Of a stretch of 64,000 nt of DNA, positions 46,530-59,615 are shown in pieces (positions within the stretch are counted from its first letter, which is position 1; each line of letters begins with the position of its first letter). The DNA is from Nageia nagi (lineage: Eukaryota; Pinophyta): NCBI GenBank assembly GCA_050084985.1, contig JBITNC010000001.1:131378001-131442000 (forward strand), read 5' to 3'. Position numbers and translations under genes: made by a program. The notes beneath the pieces were generated by a model. It did not search any database, had not been told where the DNA came from, and saw only the letters and a list, made by a program, of their open reading frames with translations.

Positions 46530-48820
46530 TTAATACTCATTATCAAACGGTTCATTAACAGCAAGAGTCCTATGATGAAACCTACTAAGAAAGACAACCT
46601 AATCATAGGTCTCATAGGTCTAGCAAATATGTATAAAGGAGAGGAACTCCTAGATACATGGATGATACCTTAAATGAAGTAAGACAACATTTAACACAAT
46701 TAAGGATTCCTTGTTCCTCTTATGCTCATAGTATTTTGTTAGATTTAACTTATCTAGTAGAAGATACACCATTAGGTAAGGATGAATAAATCACTTTAAG
46801 AACTATTACCTCATCATAAATGCATTCAAATTATGCCATATTACAAAAAGGTCCTTCTAAACCTAAGTATAATTGTGTTATGCATTACCTAATATATGGA
46901 CATCTTATTCAATCATATATAATATGAGATGATTATACTCCTTCCACCATCTCTATAAGGATGGAAGAATTTGATAATAAAATTTTGGTACATATAGCTG
47001 CTCAAGTAGCTAAATCAAGGAGCCATGATAGGGTGTATAATGCTACTTATCATATTCTAAAAACAAACATACCTACTCCTAGGGATAGTCATTCTTCTTT
47101 TATCATTAGCCACATAAACCCTAATACTACCTGTATAACACCTAGGATGAGTCATAGAGCTCCTAAACAAAGTAATCTTGACCTTTCAAGGTATAGGGTA
47201 GAAGAGATACCATTGTATATGTCTAGATCAAATCAAAATTAAAAATAGCTTCAAGTTAATCAACAAATTGTCCTATATAATCCACATATGTATAAATGAA
47301 ATGAAATCAAGAAATTGGGGCAAAATTCATGTTTACAAACACATCCTATGTTTCATGCATATCAAAGTAAAACACCAATAAGATGACATAATAAATAATA
47401 TGTTTGAGCTCAACTTAAAAATAGATCAAATTAAGGAGTAGTAGATAATAATAATTTGCCATCCAAAGCATGATCCTTGTCTCCTTAAGGTTATAAAAAC
47501 TATAAAGATCAAAACCTTCACTTACCTAGAAGAAGCAAGGTACCACATGAGCAACAACAACCTCCAAGACCCCCTTTACCTTAGCCTTAACATGAGGATC
47601 AAATAAATTATGCTCCTACACCTTTATATCAATAGGGGAAACAATAATTGCCTCCACATAAACCTCCTCCACCTTCTCCACTATATAACAAAAGCTATTA
47701 TGATGACCAAACACCTTGCAAAAGAGTTATCAATTATTTTTAATGAATAAATAAAAAGAAGGTAATAGGGATAGTAAATGTCTTGTATTACATATGAAAC
47801 TAAGTAATGAATTTGAATAAAAGTTAATAAAGATTGAAAAATTGTTACATCAACAAAACAAGCATAAAGTCTCTTACGAAATAATTTGTAATGAGCCCAT
47901 ACACCCAAGTTTTCCTAAAATGGATATCCCTTTAAAATTTAAAATTCCAAATATCAAATATTTCAAAGGAAAGGATCATCCTAAAGAACATCTAATACAC
48001 TTCAAGTATTCAAGTTATGTAATTTCCAATAATGATGCTTTGATGTTGTGTATCTTTCCTATAGCACTTGCTGGACAAGCAATGGATTGGTACAATAACT
48101 TAACTGAGCATAGCATCACATCAAATGCATAATTAGCTAACTTATTTTTAGAATAAATTAGGATAAACATTAAAGGTAAAATCTTTATAAATGATATCAT
48201 AAGATTATTGTACAACAATTTCAAGATGAAGCAGTTACAGACTTTATCTCAAGATGGAGAGTGATTCTAACAAGCATGCCTTATACTCTCCCACAAGAAG
48301 AACTAGTGAAAATGTTTAGTCAAAATTATCTAAGACCTATCACTAGTAACTTATTAATTCAAAAACATAATACATTTGAGAAAAAAATTTCTCAAGCTAT
48401 TATAATCGAAAAGGCTAAAATCCAAGATGGGAAACTAAAGGATAAAAAGTAAGAACCTTATGTTAGAAATGAAAATCAAGAAGAAAAATCAACAAAACCA
48501 ATGCTTGATAATAAAGTTTCTTATCTTAAAGATGGAGAACTAAACCCTTTACAAAACATACATGTTCAACAAAATGAGGGAAGAAACTCTAGGCCATCAC
48601 CTAGAAAATTTACTTCTTTGATTGAATTGCTTTATGATATTTTGAAAAAAATAATGAACCATCAAATGATTACATTACTTGAAATACGATCTGAAAGATT
48701 GGATGCAAAAGATAGTAAATGGTATAATGAGAATGATTATTATTATTACCATCATCAAAAGGGTAATCCTAAGGGAAAATGTAGAACATTACAACATAGG
48801 GTTCATGATTTGATTGATTA
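46530..48820 (+). pseudogene. gag: gag of Tat-like gypsy element
   Basis: The N-terminal region includes MEEFDNKILVHIAAQVAKSR (46961-47242). The capsid domain is at 47842-48132 and continues after a TAA: LKFKIPNIKYFKGKDHPKEH, ALAGQAMDWYNNLTEHSI, the Retrotrans_gag pattern. The open piece 48261-48452 (SMPYTLPQEELVKMFSQNYL) continues gag. 48501-48821 ends in NPKGKCRTLQHRVHDLID, the KxCxxLxxxxxxLI zinc-finger-like tail of this group. Stops and frame shifts throughout. Confidence 0.85.
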
Positions 48821-49074
48821 ATATATCAAAATCCACTTCCTCAACATCAAGCTAATACCATAGCATCACACTCACAAAAAAGTAAAGTAATGCATAAAAG
48901 ACTTCAATGTGACTCTAGTTTTGTTACTATGGTAAGTATAATTACAAGAGCCCAAAGGTGAAAAGGAAAACAAGTTGATATTCCCAATAATAAAAAAATG
49001 ATATTGTTGTACAACCAAATATACCTAGGATACAACCTCCTAAGATTTTAGTAAAAGGAGATTTACAACATCAA

Positions 49075-49916
49075 TTGAGAAATTCACAACTAAAAATATC
49101 TTTATTTGAATTAATACAACAATCCAAATATCATAGGGAAGCTATGAACCAATTGTTGCAAATAATTGAGTTGGATATCAATGACCTTGAAAGCTTTATG
49201 TCTTTTGTGGGAAATATTAGAACAAGACAAAGTCCACTATTGCCTTCTATGATCATGAAATAAGGCCATTAAACCATTTGCAAGGTCCAAATCCTCTACT
49301 ACATATTGTAGCCAAGATAGATAGGAGAGCTTTTAAGAGGATATTAATAGATGAAGGTTCTACAATAAATATTATTTCCAAAACTACCTATAAAAACTTG
49401 AATTTCTCCTCTTCACATATATGTACATCTTCTTTACAATTAAGAGCTTTCAATTATGCTTTATGTTCAACAATGGGATCTATCTCATTACCTATTACTA
49501 TAGGATCTAAAATAGTACAAACATTATTGCAAGTTATTGAAGAAGATATAATGCAATACAAACTACTCTTGGGGATACCTTGGATTAGAGACATGTAATG
49601 CATCCCATTAACATATCATAACTATCTAAAATATATTCATAATTGGATGGTACATTGTGTACTTGGAGATGAAAATCTATATTCCTATTGCAATTACACA
49701 CATCTTTCAAGAGAAACTGCTTTACCTTCTATGGATGTAGTATATAAAAAGGTGTTAATAGCAGATATTGATAAAAAAGGGTCTTTTTCAAGTTCATTAA
49801 AAGGGAAGGATAATTTTTATCTTCAAATACCTCACACACCAAATATTAACAAGGATCCATTACCAAAAATAGAACCAACATTCTTAGAAAAGCGAACATG
49901 GGAAGAAAGAGCATGA
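49075..49916 (+). pseudogene. pol: protease region of Tat-like gypsy element
   Basis: An open frame at 49278-49598 carries RAFKRILIDEGSTINIIS, the retropepsin active site (commonly DGGS or DSGS; here DEGS, catalytic Asp kept), then LLLGIPWIRDM, equivalent to ILGRPWI. A second open piece (49647-49916) is the linker towards RT. An upstream piece (49075-49263) is the gag-protease linker. Confidence 0.82.
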
Positions 49917-50518
49917 AAGTTAGATGAAACAAGCAAAGCCTCATCATCAAAGGCATATTGTCCTAGAAATACATTGAATAATGATCATCCAATAAAATAT
50001 GAACCATCTAATATCTATCTTATGACTATAATATTAACATAATATGGAATAGGAGAGTTTGCCATTGATGATGTCATTTTTAACATCTCTACAACCTAAG
50101 AAATATAAAAACCTAAAGAGTCTCCTAGTACATAGGATAATTAATACTAATGGAGAAGTCACCTAATCAAATATTTTTTGTATATTATGGTCAAATGTAA
50201 CCACCTATTCTCCCTTTACCTCAATCCAATAAAGGTATTTTCTATAATTCATTAGAATATTTATCACCAAATGTAAGATCATTTGTCCAAAGATACTTTG
50301 ATAGATGTTAGTGGAAAGGACAAGGTTTAGGATGATATGAATAAGGATCTAGGTACACCATTGATATTCATTACCAATTGCCTAGTGATAAAATAATATT
50401 AGGTTATAAGAATAAAAATCAAGGAGTATCTAATTATAAGATAATTTAACTAGAACCAGAAGCTAAAATATTTGAAAACTCATACAAAACACCTAAATTG
50501 ATGATAAATTAGGATGAT

Positions 50519-50779
50519 ATGGAGTTTGGAATGTTACCCTTAGGAGGATTATTTTTAGATATATCAATTAATATGGTGAAAATCATGGAAATATGTGATA
50601 ACCTTACATATAAAATAGAATTTGATTATTCCAAAAGTGATAAGTTTGAGATAATAAGCTTAGAAAGTCCAAATAGCTCTTCCTCATACTTTTTGGTAGA
50701 TGAAGAAATTGTAGACTTTACATTGATTGTTGAACAACCTACAATTAAGGATTTCAAAGATATAAATGCAATCCTATGA
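50519..50779 (+). pseudogene. pol: pre-RT linker, open piece
   Basis: 86-codon open piece between protease and RT (LPLGGLFLDISINMVKIMEI, then an acidic part). Its position fits the poorly conserved linker of the polyprotein; no domain recognised. Confidence 0.45.
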
Positions 50780-50919
50780 ACTTCAAACTTGAATATTAAT
50801 ACCACCATATAATACCAATGTGAAGGTGAGAAAAAATAATACAATGCAAATGATAATAATTGGATTCCAATACCCATCTAATTAGAGGAAGGATCTCATA
50901 TGTTAATTAAAGAGACCAT

Positions 50920-51800
50920 TGAGGTTGACTTAAGTGATGATCCTAACAACCCTAAAATCATTCAATTATGTAAATCCATTACTAAAAAGGAAATAAGAGA
51001 TTTCATCACAATACTCAAAGAAAAATAGAAAATATTTGCATGGTCATATGCTGATATGCTTGGACTTGATCCAAACTTAGTAGTGCATAATCTAGGTATA
51101 AAGGAGGGTACAAAACTTATTAAATATAAATTAAAAAAAATGCATTATACAATTTCTCTAATGATAAAATAAGAGTTGAAAAAACTATTAGAAGTTAATT
51201 TTATCTATATTATTGATTATTTTGACTAGATTTCTAATATGGTACTGATCAAGAAATCTACTAGGAAGATTTGAATACGCATAGAATTTAGAGATCTTAA
51301 AAAAGCATACCCTAAAGATGAATTTCCTTTACCAAACATAGATAATTTAGTCCTAATATACATGAAATATTATCACTCATGGATGGGTTTTTAGGATACA
51401 ACCAAATTAAAGTAGCATCAGAAGACCAACATAAATTTGCATTCATAACACCTTAGGGCACATTATATTATAAAGTAATGACTTTTGGATTGAAAAATGC
51501 TAGAGATACTTATCAAAGAGTCATGACATGTATTTTGCATGATTACATGCATTAAATTATAGAGGATTACATAGATGATATATTGGCTAAATCAAAAATA
51601 TGGTAATATCATCCCAAAGTACTCATCAAAATATTTGATTAGTTACTAAAACATAAGATTCAATTGAACCCAAAGAAATGTGTTTTTGGAGTAACATATG
51701 AGAAATTATTAGGTTTCATCATTTCTATGCAAGTAATTGAAGTACATCCTAATAATATAAAAGCAATAACAAATATGTTACCCTGTGAAACATAAAACAA
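50920..51800 (+). pseudogene. pol: reverse transcriptase of Tat-like gypsy
   Basis: KIFAWSYADMLGLDPNLVVH begins the RT region. Then ISNMVLIKKSTRKI, IEFRDLKKAYPKDEFPLPNI, MTFGLKNARDTYQRVM and the catalytic box EDYIDDILAKSK with YIDD intact (51568-51579). LNPKKCVFGVTYEKLLGFI follows. Interrupted by numerous stops, mostly TAG/TAA at Gln-like positions, and a few frame shifts. Confidence 0.9.
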
Positions 51801-51939
51801 CTACAAATCCTATAAGGTAAGTTACAAGCCATAAGGCATTCCATTTCTCAATTATCAGAAAAATGTAAACCTTTTAACAAACTCTTAAATAAAGGGATTA
51901 CATTTCATTAGGGTAATGAATAACAAGAAGAATTTTATG

Positions 51940-52330
51940 AAATAAAGTGCTATCTCCTTTCACCACCTATTTTAGTACCACTTAAGCCTGAAGAACCATT
52001 TCTATTTTATATATCCACCATAGAAATAGCCTTAGGAATTATGCTTGTACAAAAGAATGAGAATAATAAATAATATGCAATATATTACCTTATTCAAACT
52101 TTGGTTGGCTATGAGATTAAATACATATACTTGGAAAAGGTTTACTTAGCGGTAGTATTTGCAACTAAAAAATTAAGACATTACATGCTAAACCATACCA
52201 CGCATGTAATCACTAAAGTAGATCCTTTGAAATATATGATGAATATAACTTATCAAAATGAAAGAACATCTAAATGGATCATGCATTTAATTGAATTTGA
52301 CTTACTTTCCATAAGTTAGAAAATCAATCA
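51940..52330 (+). pseudogene. pol: native RNase H of Tat-like gypsy
   Basis: EEPFLFYISTIEIALGIMLV, AIYYLIQTLVGYEIKYIYLE, LAVVFATKKLRHYMLNHTTH, TKVDPLKYMMNI. This matches the RNase H/connection segment after gypsy RT. The first catalytic Asp has been replaced (YISTIEI for YLxxSD-type text), so it looks inactive. Confidence 0.82.
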
Positions 52331-52439
52331 AAGGATAAGTCATAGCAGACTATCTTGTTGAAGCACCATTACCCAATGGCTATCCACTTGTCATAGAATT
52401 ACTAGATGAACATGTATTCCAATTAGATGAAATGGAAAT

Positions 52440-52800
52440 CCCTATAGAATCTAAAGAATATTGGGATATGGTAATATATTTTGATGGATAGAGATGTGAA
52501 TAAAATGGGGGTGTAGGTGTCATGTTTGTTAAACCCCAAGGAGTTCCCATACCTTATTCTTTTAAGCTTAATTTTTCATGTATAGACAACAATGATGAGT
52601 ATGAAGCTTTAATCTTAGCTATAAAAATTTCCATAAAATTAAATTTAATAAAATTTAAATTTATTGGTGACTCGCTATTGATTGTAAACCAAGCTAAATA
52701 AATCTTCCAATGTAAGGAACCTTTGCTACAAAACAATAAGATTTTGGTAAATAATCTACTATCATCTTTCAAAATTATGATTTAGAAGTAGCACCATAAT
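52440..52800 (+). pseudogene. pol: archaeal-type RNase H (aRH) after RNase H
   Basis: MVIYFDG-stop-RCE, NGGVGVMFVKPQGVPIPYSF, DNNDEYEALILAIKISIKLN and KFIGDSLLIVNQAK are the Asp, Glu and Asp motifs of aRH, all readable. Placed between native RNase H and integrase, the standard Tat position. Confidence 0.85.
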
Positions 52801-52959
52801 CAACTAATAGATTTGTTAATGCTATGGCTTCCATTGGATCTTTGATGCTCATAAACCCTAATAAAAAATGATCCCTATTGAGATTGTTCAAATAATTCAA
52901 TCCTCAATAGAATCAAATGAAGTTGAACATGTAGTTCTAGATATCATAATGGAAGATAA

Positions 52960-54222
52960 AATGTTGTGGCATACACAATTTTTTAAATTCCTAAAAGATG
53001 GGTTATTACCTAAGGAATTAATAAAATCATCTAGAAAATCATTTAAGATAAAAGCTTTTCACTTTTGCATGATAGGAGATATCCTATACCATAGGGGTTT
53101 TAATAGGATATTGCTCAAATATTTAGAATGGGTTGATTCACAAATTACTTTATCATGGGCACATGATGGAATTTGCAGAGGACATTTTAGTGGTTTTGTA
53201 ATTACAAAATGATTAATGTGTATGAGATACTATTAGCCTACTATGAAATGTGACTATATGAAATATGTTAAAAGTGTGTTAAATATCAACAACATACCAA
53301 TCTATTTAATCAACCTTCACATACATTACAACCCATCCAATCATTATGGTCATTCTCAAAATGGGCATTAGATTTAATAGGTCATATATCCCTTATTTCC
53401 TTAGAAGGTCACAAGTTTATAATAATAGCTATAGAATATTTTACAAAATGGGTAGAAGCCATCCTGTGATTTCAACAAAATGGCCAAAGATAGCAGAATT
53501 CACAAAATCACATTATATGTCATTTTGGAATTCCTGGTCAAATTATCATTGATAACGGAAAAAAATTCAAAAATAATGAAGTCCAAGATTTATGTAGAGG
53601 ATATCATATCCACTTAAGATTCTTAACACCTTACTATCCATAAGGAAATGGCCACACTGAAGCCACAAATAAAACTATTTGTAGCATTTTATTAAAAACT
53701 ATTGATGACTCCCACTGAGATTAGCATGTAAGGATTCGACATGCATTATGGGCTTATCGGACTAGTATTTGAACTCCTACTAGGGTAACCTTATTTTCAT
53801 TAGTTTATGGGGTAGAATTAATACTACCCTTAGAAATATAAATTCCCTCTCTACGAATTTCCCTACAATATTATATTATATATGAAGCAACTCATTAAAT
53901 GAGATTAGATCAATTGCTACTTCTAGAAAAAAGAATAGTTAATGCTCTAGAACATTTGTGAACCTATCAAAATTGTATTAAATGAGCTTTTAATAAAAGT
54001 GTCAAAATTCATGAATTCAATATAGGGGATTTATTTTTGAAATAAAACTAGCAAACTTCTTGAATAGAATGATAAGTTTGTGATAAGTTTTCTCCTAACT
54101 GGTTAGGACCTTATTTAATTAAAAGAAAGTTTGGATCTAGAGCTTATCATTTATGTGATATGGAAGGTAATGAAGAGCATGAACCTATAGACATCATGCA
54201 TCTTTGTCCTTTCTATAGTTAA
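52960..54222 (+). pseudogene. pol: integrase of Tat-like gypsy
   Basis: Zinc-binding region around SWAHDGICRGHFSG. The DDE core is readable across frames: WALDLIGHISLISLEGHKFI, IIDNGKKFKNNEVQDLC, GHTEATNKTICSILLKTI; then ALWAYRTSIRTPTRVTLFSL and VYGVELILPLEI. The C-terminal module is NWLGPYLIKRKFGSRAYHL, ending PIDIMHLCPFYS before TAA 54220. Catalytic triad intact, frame broken by stops. Confidence 0.88.
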
Positions 54223-54399
54223 TAAGCTTTTTGATTTACAATTGCATATATTGTAAATAGCATTTTAATTTAAATCAATAAAAAATACTTTCTCTTAAAC
54301 TTATACATATTTAATGTATTTGAAATAGAAAATATCATCAAAAAAGAGAAAAATCATCCACTTGTTTGCTAACCAAAGAGGCATTTGCCAAGTATCTTA

Positions 54400-55888
54400 G
54401 TATCGAAAACCTAGATACTTGGGATATAAGGCTATAATAGAATTATCTCGATATACTTCTCCTAGAAGTAGAAATTTCCTCCATATACCCATTGATTTAT
54501 AAAAAATCTTAGCCTTAGAACTATCTCTGAAAATGTATCAAGGATGGGATATAAGCATTCAAGGAGATAACTTTGAGATCTATGTAGATAAAGCCATGTA
54601 TTACCTAAGTCATGCACATTACTTCACCCAAGTTCACATGATAAACTTTTTATGTCAATACTAGCCTACATTACACCCTAGGATCATAATGGATTCCTTC
54701 TTTAACAATTGGATCTAAAAAAGAATAATTAATACCTGGCCAAATGAAGATTTTTTGTTTACATGGATAGAACAAATGATAATAGACTTTTTTCATCATA
54801 AAATTATCTATGAATTTTATACAGTGTTCCTCTGTAAGCCTCAATGATCACTTAGGTGTGTACAACAAATTGATCAATGATTTTCTTAAATTAGGTTATG
54901 ATTCACCAATATTCCTTTACATAATAGTCAAATAAGAGGTTTGATGCCAAGAAGACCAAAAGCTAATGAAAAAATACAATTACAATTTAATCTCATAAGT
55001 CAAGATTTTATGGATAGATATCCAGAAGATCACTACATGCAAGCATTATGAAAGTATCTTTACATTGAGATAACTCATTTCTTCTCTTTACAAAATGAAA
55101 TTCAAGAAATTATAACTACAAATTTTTATAAATAGTGAGGAACTATTGCATGGGATTTAAAAGTCAATAATATTAGGGAACCCATAGAATTAGAAGCAAA
55201 ATACATGTGGATGGAAGCTGAATCCCTAACAAATTGGATCCATTTATTTCATTTGCATTGGCCTTATGAAAAAACTAGAATCTTGCTAAATTATGTTGAT
55301 CATATGACTCTTCAATGTTATGGGAGATCAGTCTCCATAATTAAGGTCATCAATTATTTAGTACTTAAGTAAAATACTCATTTGATTTTGCACAATGAAA
55401 TCATATATGATTACATTTCATTATCTAGTAAAAATTGTTGTGTAAATAATCCTACCAATGTAAAACCAAGGTTTGAAAAAACTCTTAAATGCCTTAACCA
55501 AGCAATAAATGAGGTCATACCTAAACTTATAAATAATGAGTACTTCCAAAATCTCATAGAAATCATGATCCTCCTCATGCCATCACTTCCACTAAAACCT
55601 CCATAGTCCTTATAGATTCCATCTCATCCTTTTATTCTTAAATATGATGAGGCCTTGACATCATCAACTATGCCAAAATGCATCATTAAGAAGTTCAAGA
55701 ATCATCCCTCAATCTTACTACTTATTTCATATCTTATCCATTATCAACCATCTATTCTAGGACTAGGACCTACTTATTTTGTAGTACGACCTCCATACTT
55801 TTACTTCCTTGATTGTAAAGGTTGGATTATTCATAAAAAACAAGGTGATCATTGCTACTTGAGAATTGCAAATTTTGTTTTGCCCTAA
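54400..55888 (+). pseudogene. third reading frame (ORF3) of Tat-like gypsy
   Basis: Coding-like sense frame of about 490 codons after integrase: MYQGWDISIQGDNFEIYVDK, AHYFTQVHMINFLCQ, NTWPNEDFLFTWIEQMIIDF, then EAKYMWMEAESLTNWIHLF, NYVDHMTLQCYGRSVSIIKV. Open pieces follow at 55382-55606 and 55655-55888 (FVVRPPYFYFLDCKGWIIHK). Only TAG/TAA/TGA interruptions and few frame changes. No membrane anchor evident. Not recognisable as env or any named family. Its position matches ORF3 of the two other gypsy elements here. Confidence 0.6.
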
Positions 55889-58322
55889 TAAAAGTAAAAT
55901 CATCAAAACAATCATCAAGTACATATGTGAATAAAAATCATAAAAAATATTCAAAATAAAAGCCTTTTTATATGAATATATATGTGTATGTATATATGTT
56001 CTTATCTTAAAAAAAAAGAAAATTTATACAAATTCTAAAACACTTTCATATGACATTACACGTGGTTGATTATACTTTACATATATCAAGTATCATGAGT
56101 CACCCGCATTATATCAGTCCTCTCACCAATCAATGAGAAGAGTATTCACATTACAACACCCCTATCCCATGGGAATTATCATCCCTTTGTATCGCATGGT
56201 CACCTTGTACATTTATTAGTGACCCTTTAGAAGACCTTGTCTAAACCCTAGAATTAGAGAAAGATTGATTCAATCAATTGCTTGAAGGTGTACAACATCA
56301 AATTTTATCCATGGTAGCCTTAACCACTACACTAAATAGATCTAATCGTGCCTATAAGGCCCTAAGGAATTCTTGTCAAATAGAGATTTTTACGAATCAC
56401 CAACCTTGTTGGAGAATTAGTGTAAACTATGATATACATGATAAAGAGTTCCTTCAAAACCTCATTTGAATGTTCTCCAAACTTTATTTCATATGGAGGA
56501 TTATGATTGATGTTCTTATTACCTTATTGGTAGTCAAATTTGTTAAATTCTATAGGTCACATCTTGAAGAAGATCTTTTCGATGATGTCACCATAGCCCA
56601 CCTTTTATCCATAAAATTTTGGTGCTATAATTTCATGTTGTCTATATCTATCACCTGTGATTCTGTATAATGGACCATTGATCATACCATTCACACTTGC
56701 TATCATTTCCATCCATTCACCCATGATGACTTGTTGCAAGTTCTTTCCCAATTAGGAAACCATTAAAAAATTCATAAAATCATAAAAAATCAAAAAAATC
56801 AAGAATTACAAAAAATACAAAAATATTAAAGATTTAAAAAACCCATACAAATATAAAAAATAAAATAAAAATATATATTGTATATATACTCAAAAGATAA
56901 GCTTCTAAAGCATCTTGGCTACTAGGTGCGTTGCCTTATGTTCATATCATTCCACATTATTCATTATATTTAGTCCTTCACATCAAATGTCATAGTCATT
57001 AAATACTAATCATAAAGAAAGAGGAAACTAATCAAGCTATATGTATTCATATATCATACATACATCCATGTAATATTCATTTATATATAGCTATATTTAC
57101 GAATAAAGTAGGCAATGAATACTCCATTCATGTTTGATTTTTGTTGAAAGATCCTATGTCAAAATTTCAAAAACTTAGAATGAAAAAAGTACATAATTAT
57201 GATACATGATAGTATTCTAATAGACTCATACACTTCTCATATTAAAATCTTGAAACAATCAAGAATTGGATATTTCTTGAGCATAAATTTGAGTATGGTT
57301 CTTTTACTTTTTTGCTTCATCCTAAACCCAAGAGATAGGATTAAAAAAAAATAAGAAGAATAAGAAAAGAGAAAAGAAAATAAAATAAATATTTAGAGTT
57401 CTTGTGCCATTATAGTATCCTCTATTGAGGCTATGGATGCTTGACTAGAAATAGGTCTAGGCTATAATAGGATGAAGGGGTTAAACTTCACTAGGGCTAT
57501 GGACATTTTTTGGTAGTGAAGACTACCTTACAAAAACATTAAAATAATCATACCTCATAATTTATAATCCTAGGGTATTCAATTTGCAAATCTCAAGAGA
57601 AGGAAATGAACATCATTTCACACACATGATTCTATGGTAAACTTAAGTATATTATGATCTTGTTTTATATCATCCCTAGTAGATGAGACCAAAGAAAAAG
57701 ATTAATTAATGAAACTAGGCATTTAAGGTGTTATTCATTACACTTATTTTTGTATTTATATTCATTCATTCCATATCATCATAAATAATTATTATTATTA
57801 TAAAACCTGATAAGTTGTCAAAGCATTAATATTGGTGTATAAATTATTATGTCATTTATAAATACCTTAGGTCATTAAGTTTCATACATTTTACATTCAT
57901 ATACCATTTGTCCATATGGATCTATGTGTATCCATAATGCATCCATACATCCATAAGTGTTTTGCAAATCTTGCATGTTTTACATCCATGCATCCACATC
58001 ATTCATGATATCACATATGTTTATACCAGTATATTATGTCTAAGACATGTATAAAAGTAGCCAAGAAAATGGAAAATGATGCATCTAATTCTATTATCCT
58101 ACAACTCAAATTTTGTTTTACAAACATAGTAGTCCTATATAAACATAACAATCACTTTGCACTAACAAAACATATCATAAAAAAAGTACTAAACTAAATA
58201 AAATATGGAAATTAAAACATTCATACATCTTCATCTTAAAAGATAAACACATACACCTAGAAAGCATGAAAATATTAGTATATATCAACATAATACTAAA
58301 ACATGCATATAAAAGTCTAGGC

Positions 58323-58328
<6 letters not shown>
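55889..58328. other. AT-rich low-complexity region, no gene
   Basis: Should contain the 3' LTR of the preceding element, but no matching 5' copy was found. Oligo-A runs, ATAAAAAAT-type simple sequence (56760-56880) and short open frames (56278-56670) without motifs. Confidence 0.5.

Positions 58329-58392
<64 letters not shown>
58329..58392. repeat. (TA)32 microsatellite
   Basis: An uninterrupted TA run of 64 bases, abutting the palindrome that follows. Confidence 0.97.
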
Positions 58393-58394
<2 letters not shown>

Positions 58395-58534
58395 GGTTAT
58401 TTTTTCTAAATGTGATGGATAGCTTATGTGATGAACATTTGGTTATATTTTTTGATATATATATATATATCAAAAAATATAACCAAATGTTCATCACATA
58501 AGCTATCCATCACATTTAGAAAAACTAACCATTA
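58391..58534. repeat. 144-bp near-perfect palindrome
   Basis: Left arm TAATGGTTATTTTTTCTAAA... is matched by the right arm ...TTTAGAAAAACTAACCATTA with one mismatch over 72 bp. The centre is an ATATAT run at 58462/58463. There is essentially no loop. It may be a foldback/MITE-like element with TA at its edge, or a replication product. Confidence 0.95.
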
Positions 58535-59102
58535 ATCATGACTACCATGATCCAAAAAATAGATAAGGTCATTAATAAATAAACCTATGATTAGCATGTC
58601 TAAACATATGAAATGATCATGCCCTCCATGATCTCAAAAAATAAATGATATAGTCTATAAAAAACCATAAGTTTAACATAAAATATAATAAACATATGAT
58701 CCAATCACTAGAATATCTTCATGAGCTACCCTCCCCACCATCTATCAAATTGCTAGCTATACCCTATCCTAGATGGGTAGTACCCATTGAACTTATAGGA
58801 CTCATAGCCTGAGTTGCTCTACGTATCTCAAATGATCTCACTAGGTGCTATGGAGAAACCCCACCTCTCTCACTATGGCTTTGTGATGTGGTAGGTCTAA
58901 CAACCCTACCTTGTGTACTAGTAGTCCTTTGGACTCCATTGACCACTTGATAAATTGATACATCTATAGGAACATATGAAATCGAAGGAACTATATATAG
59001 CATACTAGGAATGTACAATGGTACTCTGGTCAACCATGTCTAAATAATAGAATAATAGTAACACCTCTATTAAAGAATACCCTAAACAAACACTAATGGT
59101 TG
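58535..59102. other. flank between palindrome and copia, no gene
   Basis: A 61-codon minus-strand open frame (59033-58848) is rich in Val/Ser/Tyr/Pro and not recognised. GGTTG at 59098-59102 would be the copia target duplication, but the partner lies outside the window. Confidence 0.4.
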
Positions 59103-59601
59103 TGTTAGAATTTGTAATGAAATATTGTGAATATCTAAACTCCTTGTAAATTCAATTAATCACTTAAAGGATATGTAGATACCTTAAGGGATTAATTGAA
59201 TTCTTTATTATGTGTGGACTTTGACCTTACCATGGGGTTAGTTGGTAGGTTAAAGTTAGGTCATACATTTATTGTAACCCTAACCTTACCCTTGGGTTAA
59301 AGGGAGGTTAGGGAGGTGCTCTCAAGCTATAAATAGAGGGCCTCTCCTCTTGTAACACAACCAAGTTCTGGGAGTAAGATTACTCTACTAGTTTGTGTAG
59401 GAGAGGAAGAGAATTGTAGTAAGAGGTGCATAGATTAAGAATAGAGAACTAGTTGTGGATGTACTCCCAAGGAGGGAGGAACCGCATTATATTTGTTTCA
59501 TCTTGTGTGAATGGTGTTAGTAGCTTATTAGATGTTGAATGTTGAATGATTGAGTTTCCTAGTCTTGGACCTTGAGAATTAGAGTAGGTCTAATTCCTTC
59601 A
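59103..59601 (+). repeat. copia 5' LTR
   Basis: Starts TGTTAGAATTTG, ends CCTTCA two bases before the PBS. A start two bases earlier (TGTGTTAG) cannot be excluded without the 3' LTR. Confidence 0.88.
59328..59335 (+). promoter_or_regulatory. TATA box of copia LTR
   Basis: TATAAATA in AGCTATAAATAGAGGGC, a strong plant-type TATA context. Confidence 0.75.
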
Positions 59602-59603
59602 AT

Positions 59604-59615
59604 TGGTATCAGAGC
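59604..59615 (+). promoter_or_regulatory. primer-binding site, initiator tRNA-Met
   Basis: TGGTATCAGAGC, a perfect match to the standard copia PBS. Confidence 0.96.

Larger units (their letters stand above)
46530..55888 (+). mobile_element. decayed Tat-like Ty3/gypsy element
   Basis: Sense order: gag (46530-48820), protease (49075-49916), spacer, RT (50920-51800), RNase H (51940-52330), archaeal-type RNase H (52440-52800), integrase (52960-54222), third frame (54400-55888). RT-RH-aRH-INT is the known Tat-group order. LTRs were not located. Many stops, but all main catalytic motifs can still be read. Confidence 0.87.

Noticed and set aside
58285-58497. 70-codon minus-strand ORF with Tyr-Ile repeats
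   Set aside because: Pure translation of the TA microsatellite and palindrome.
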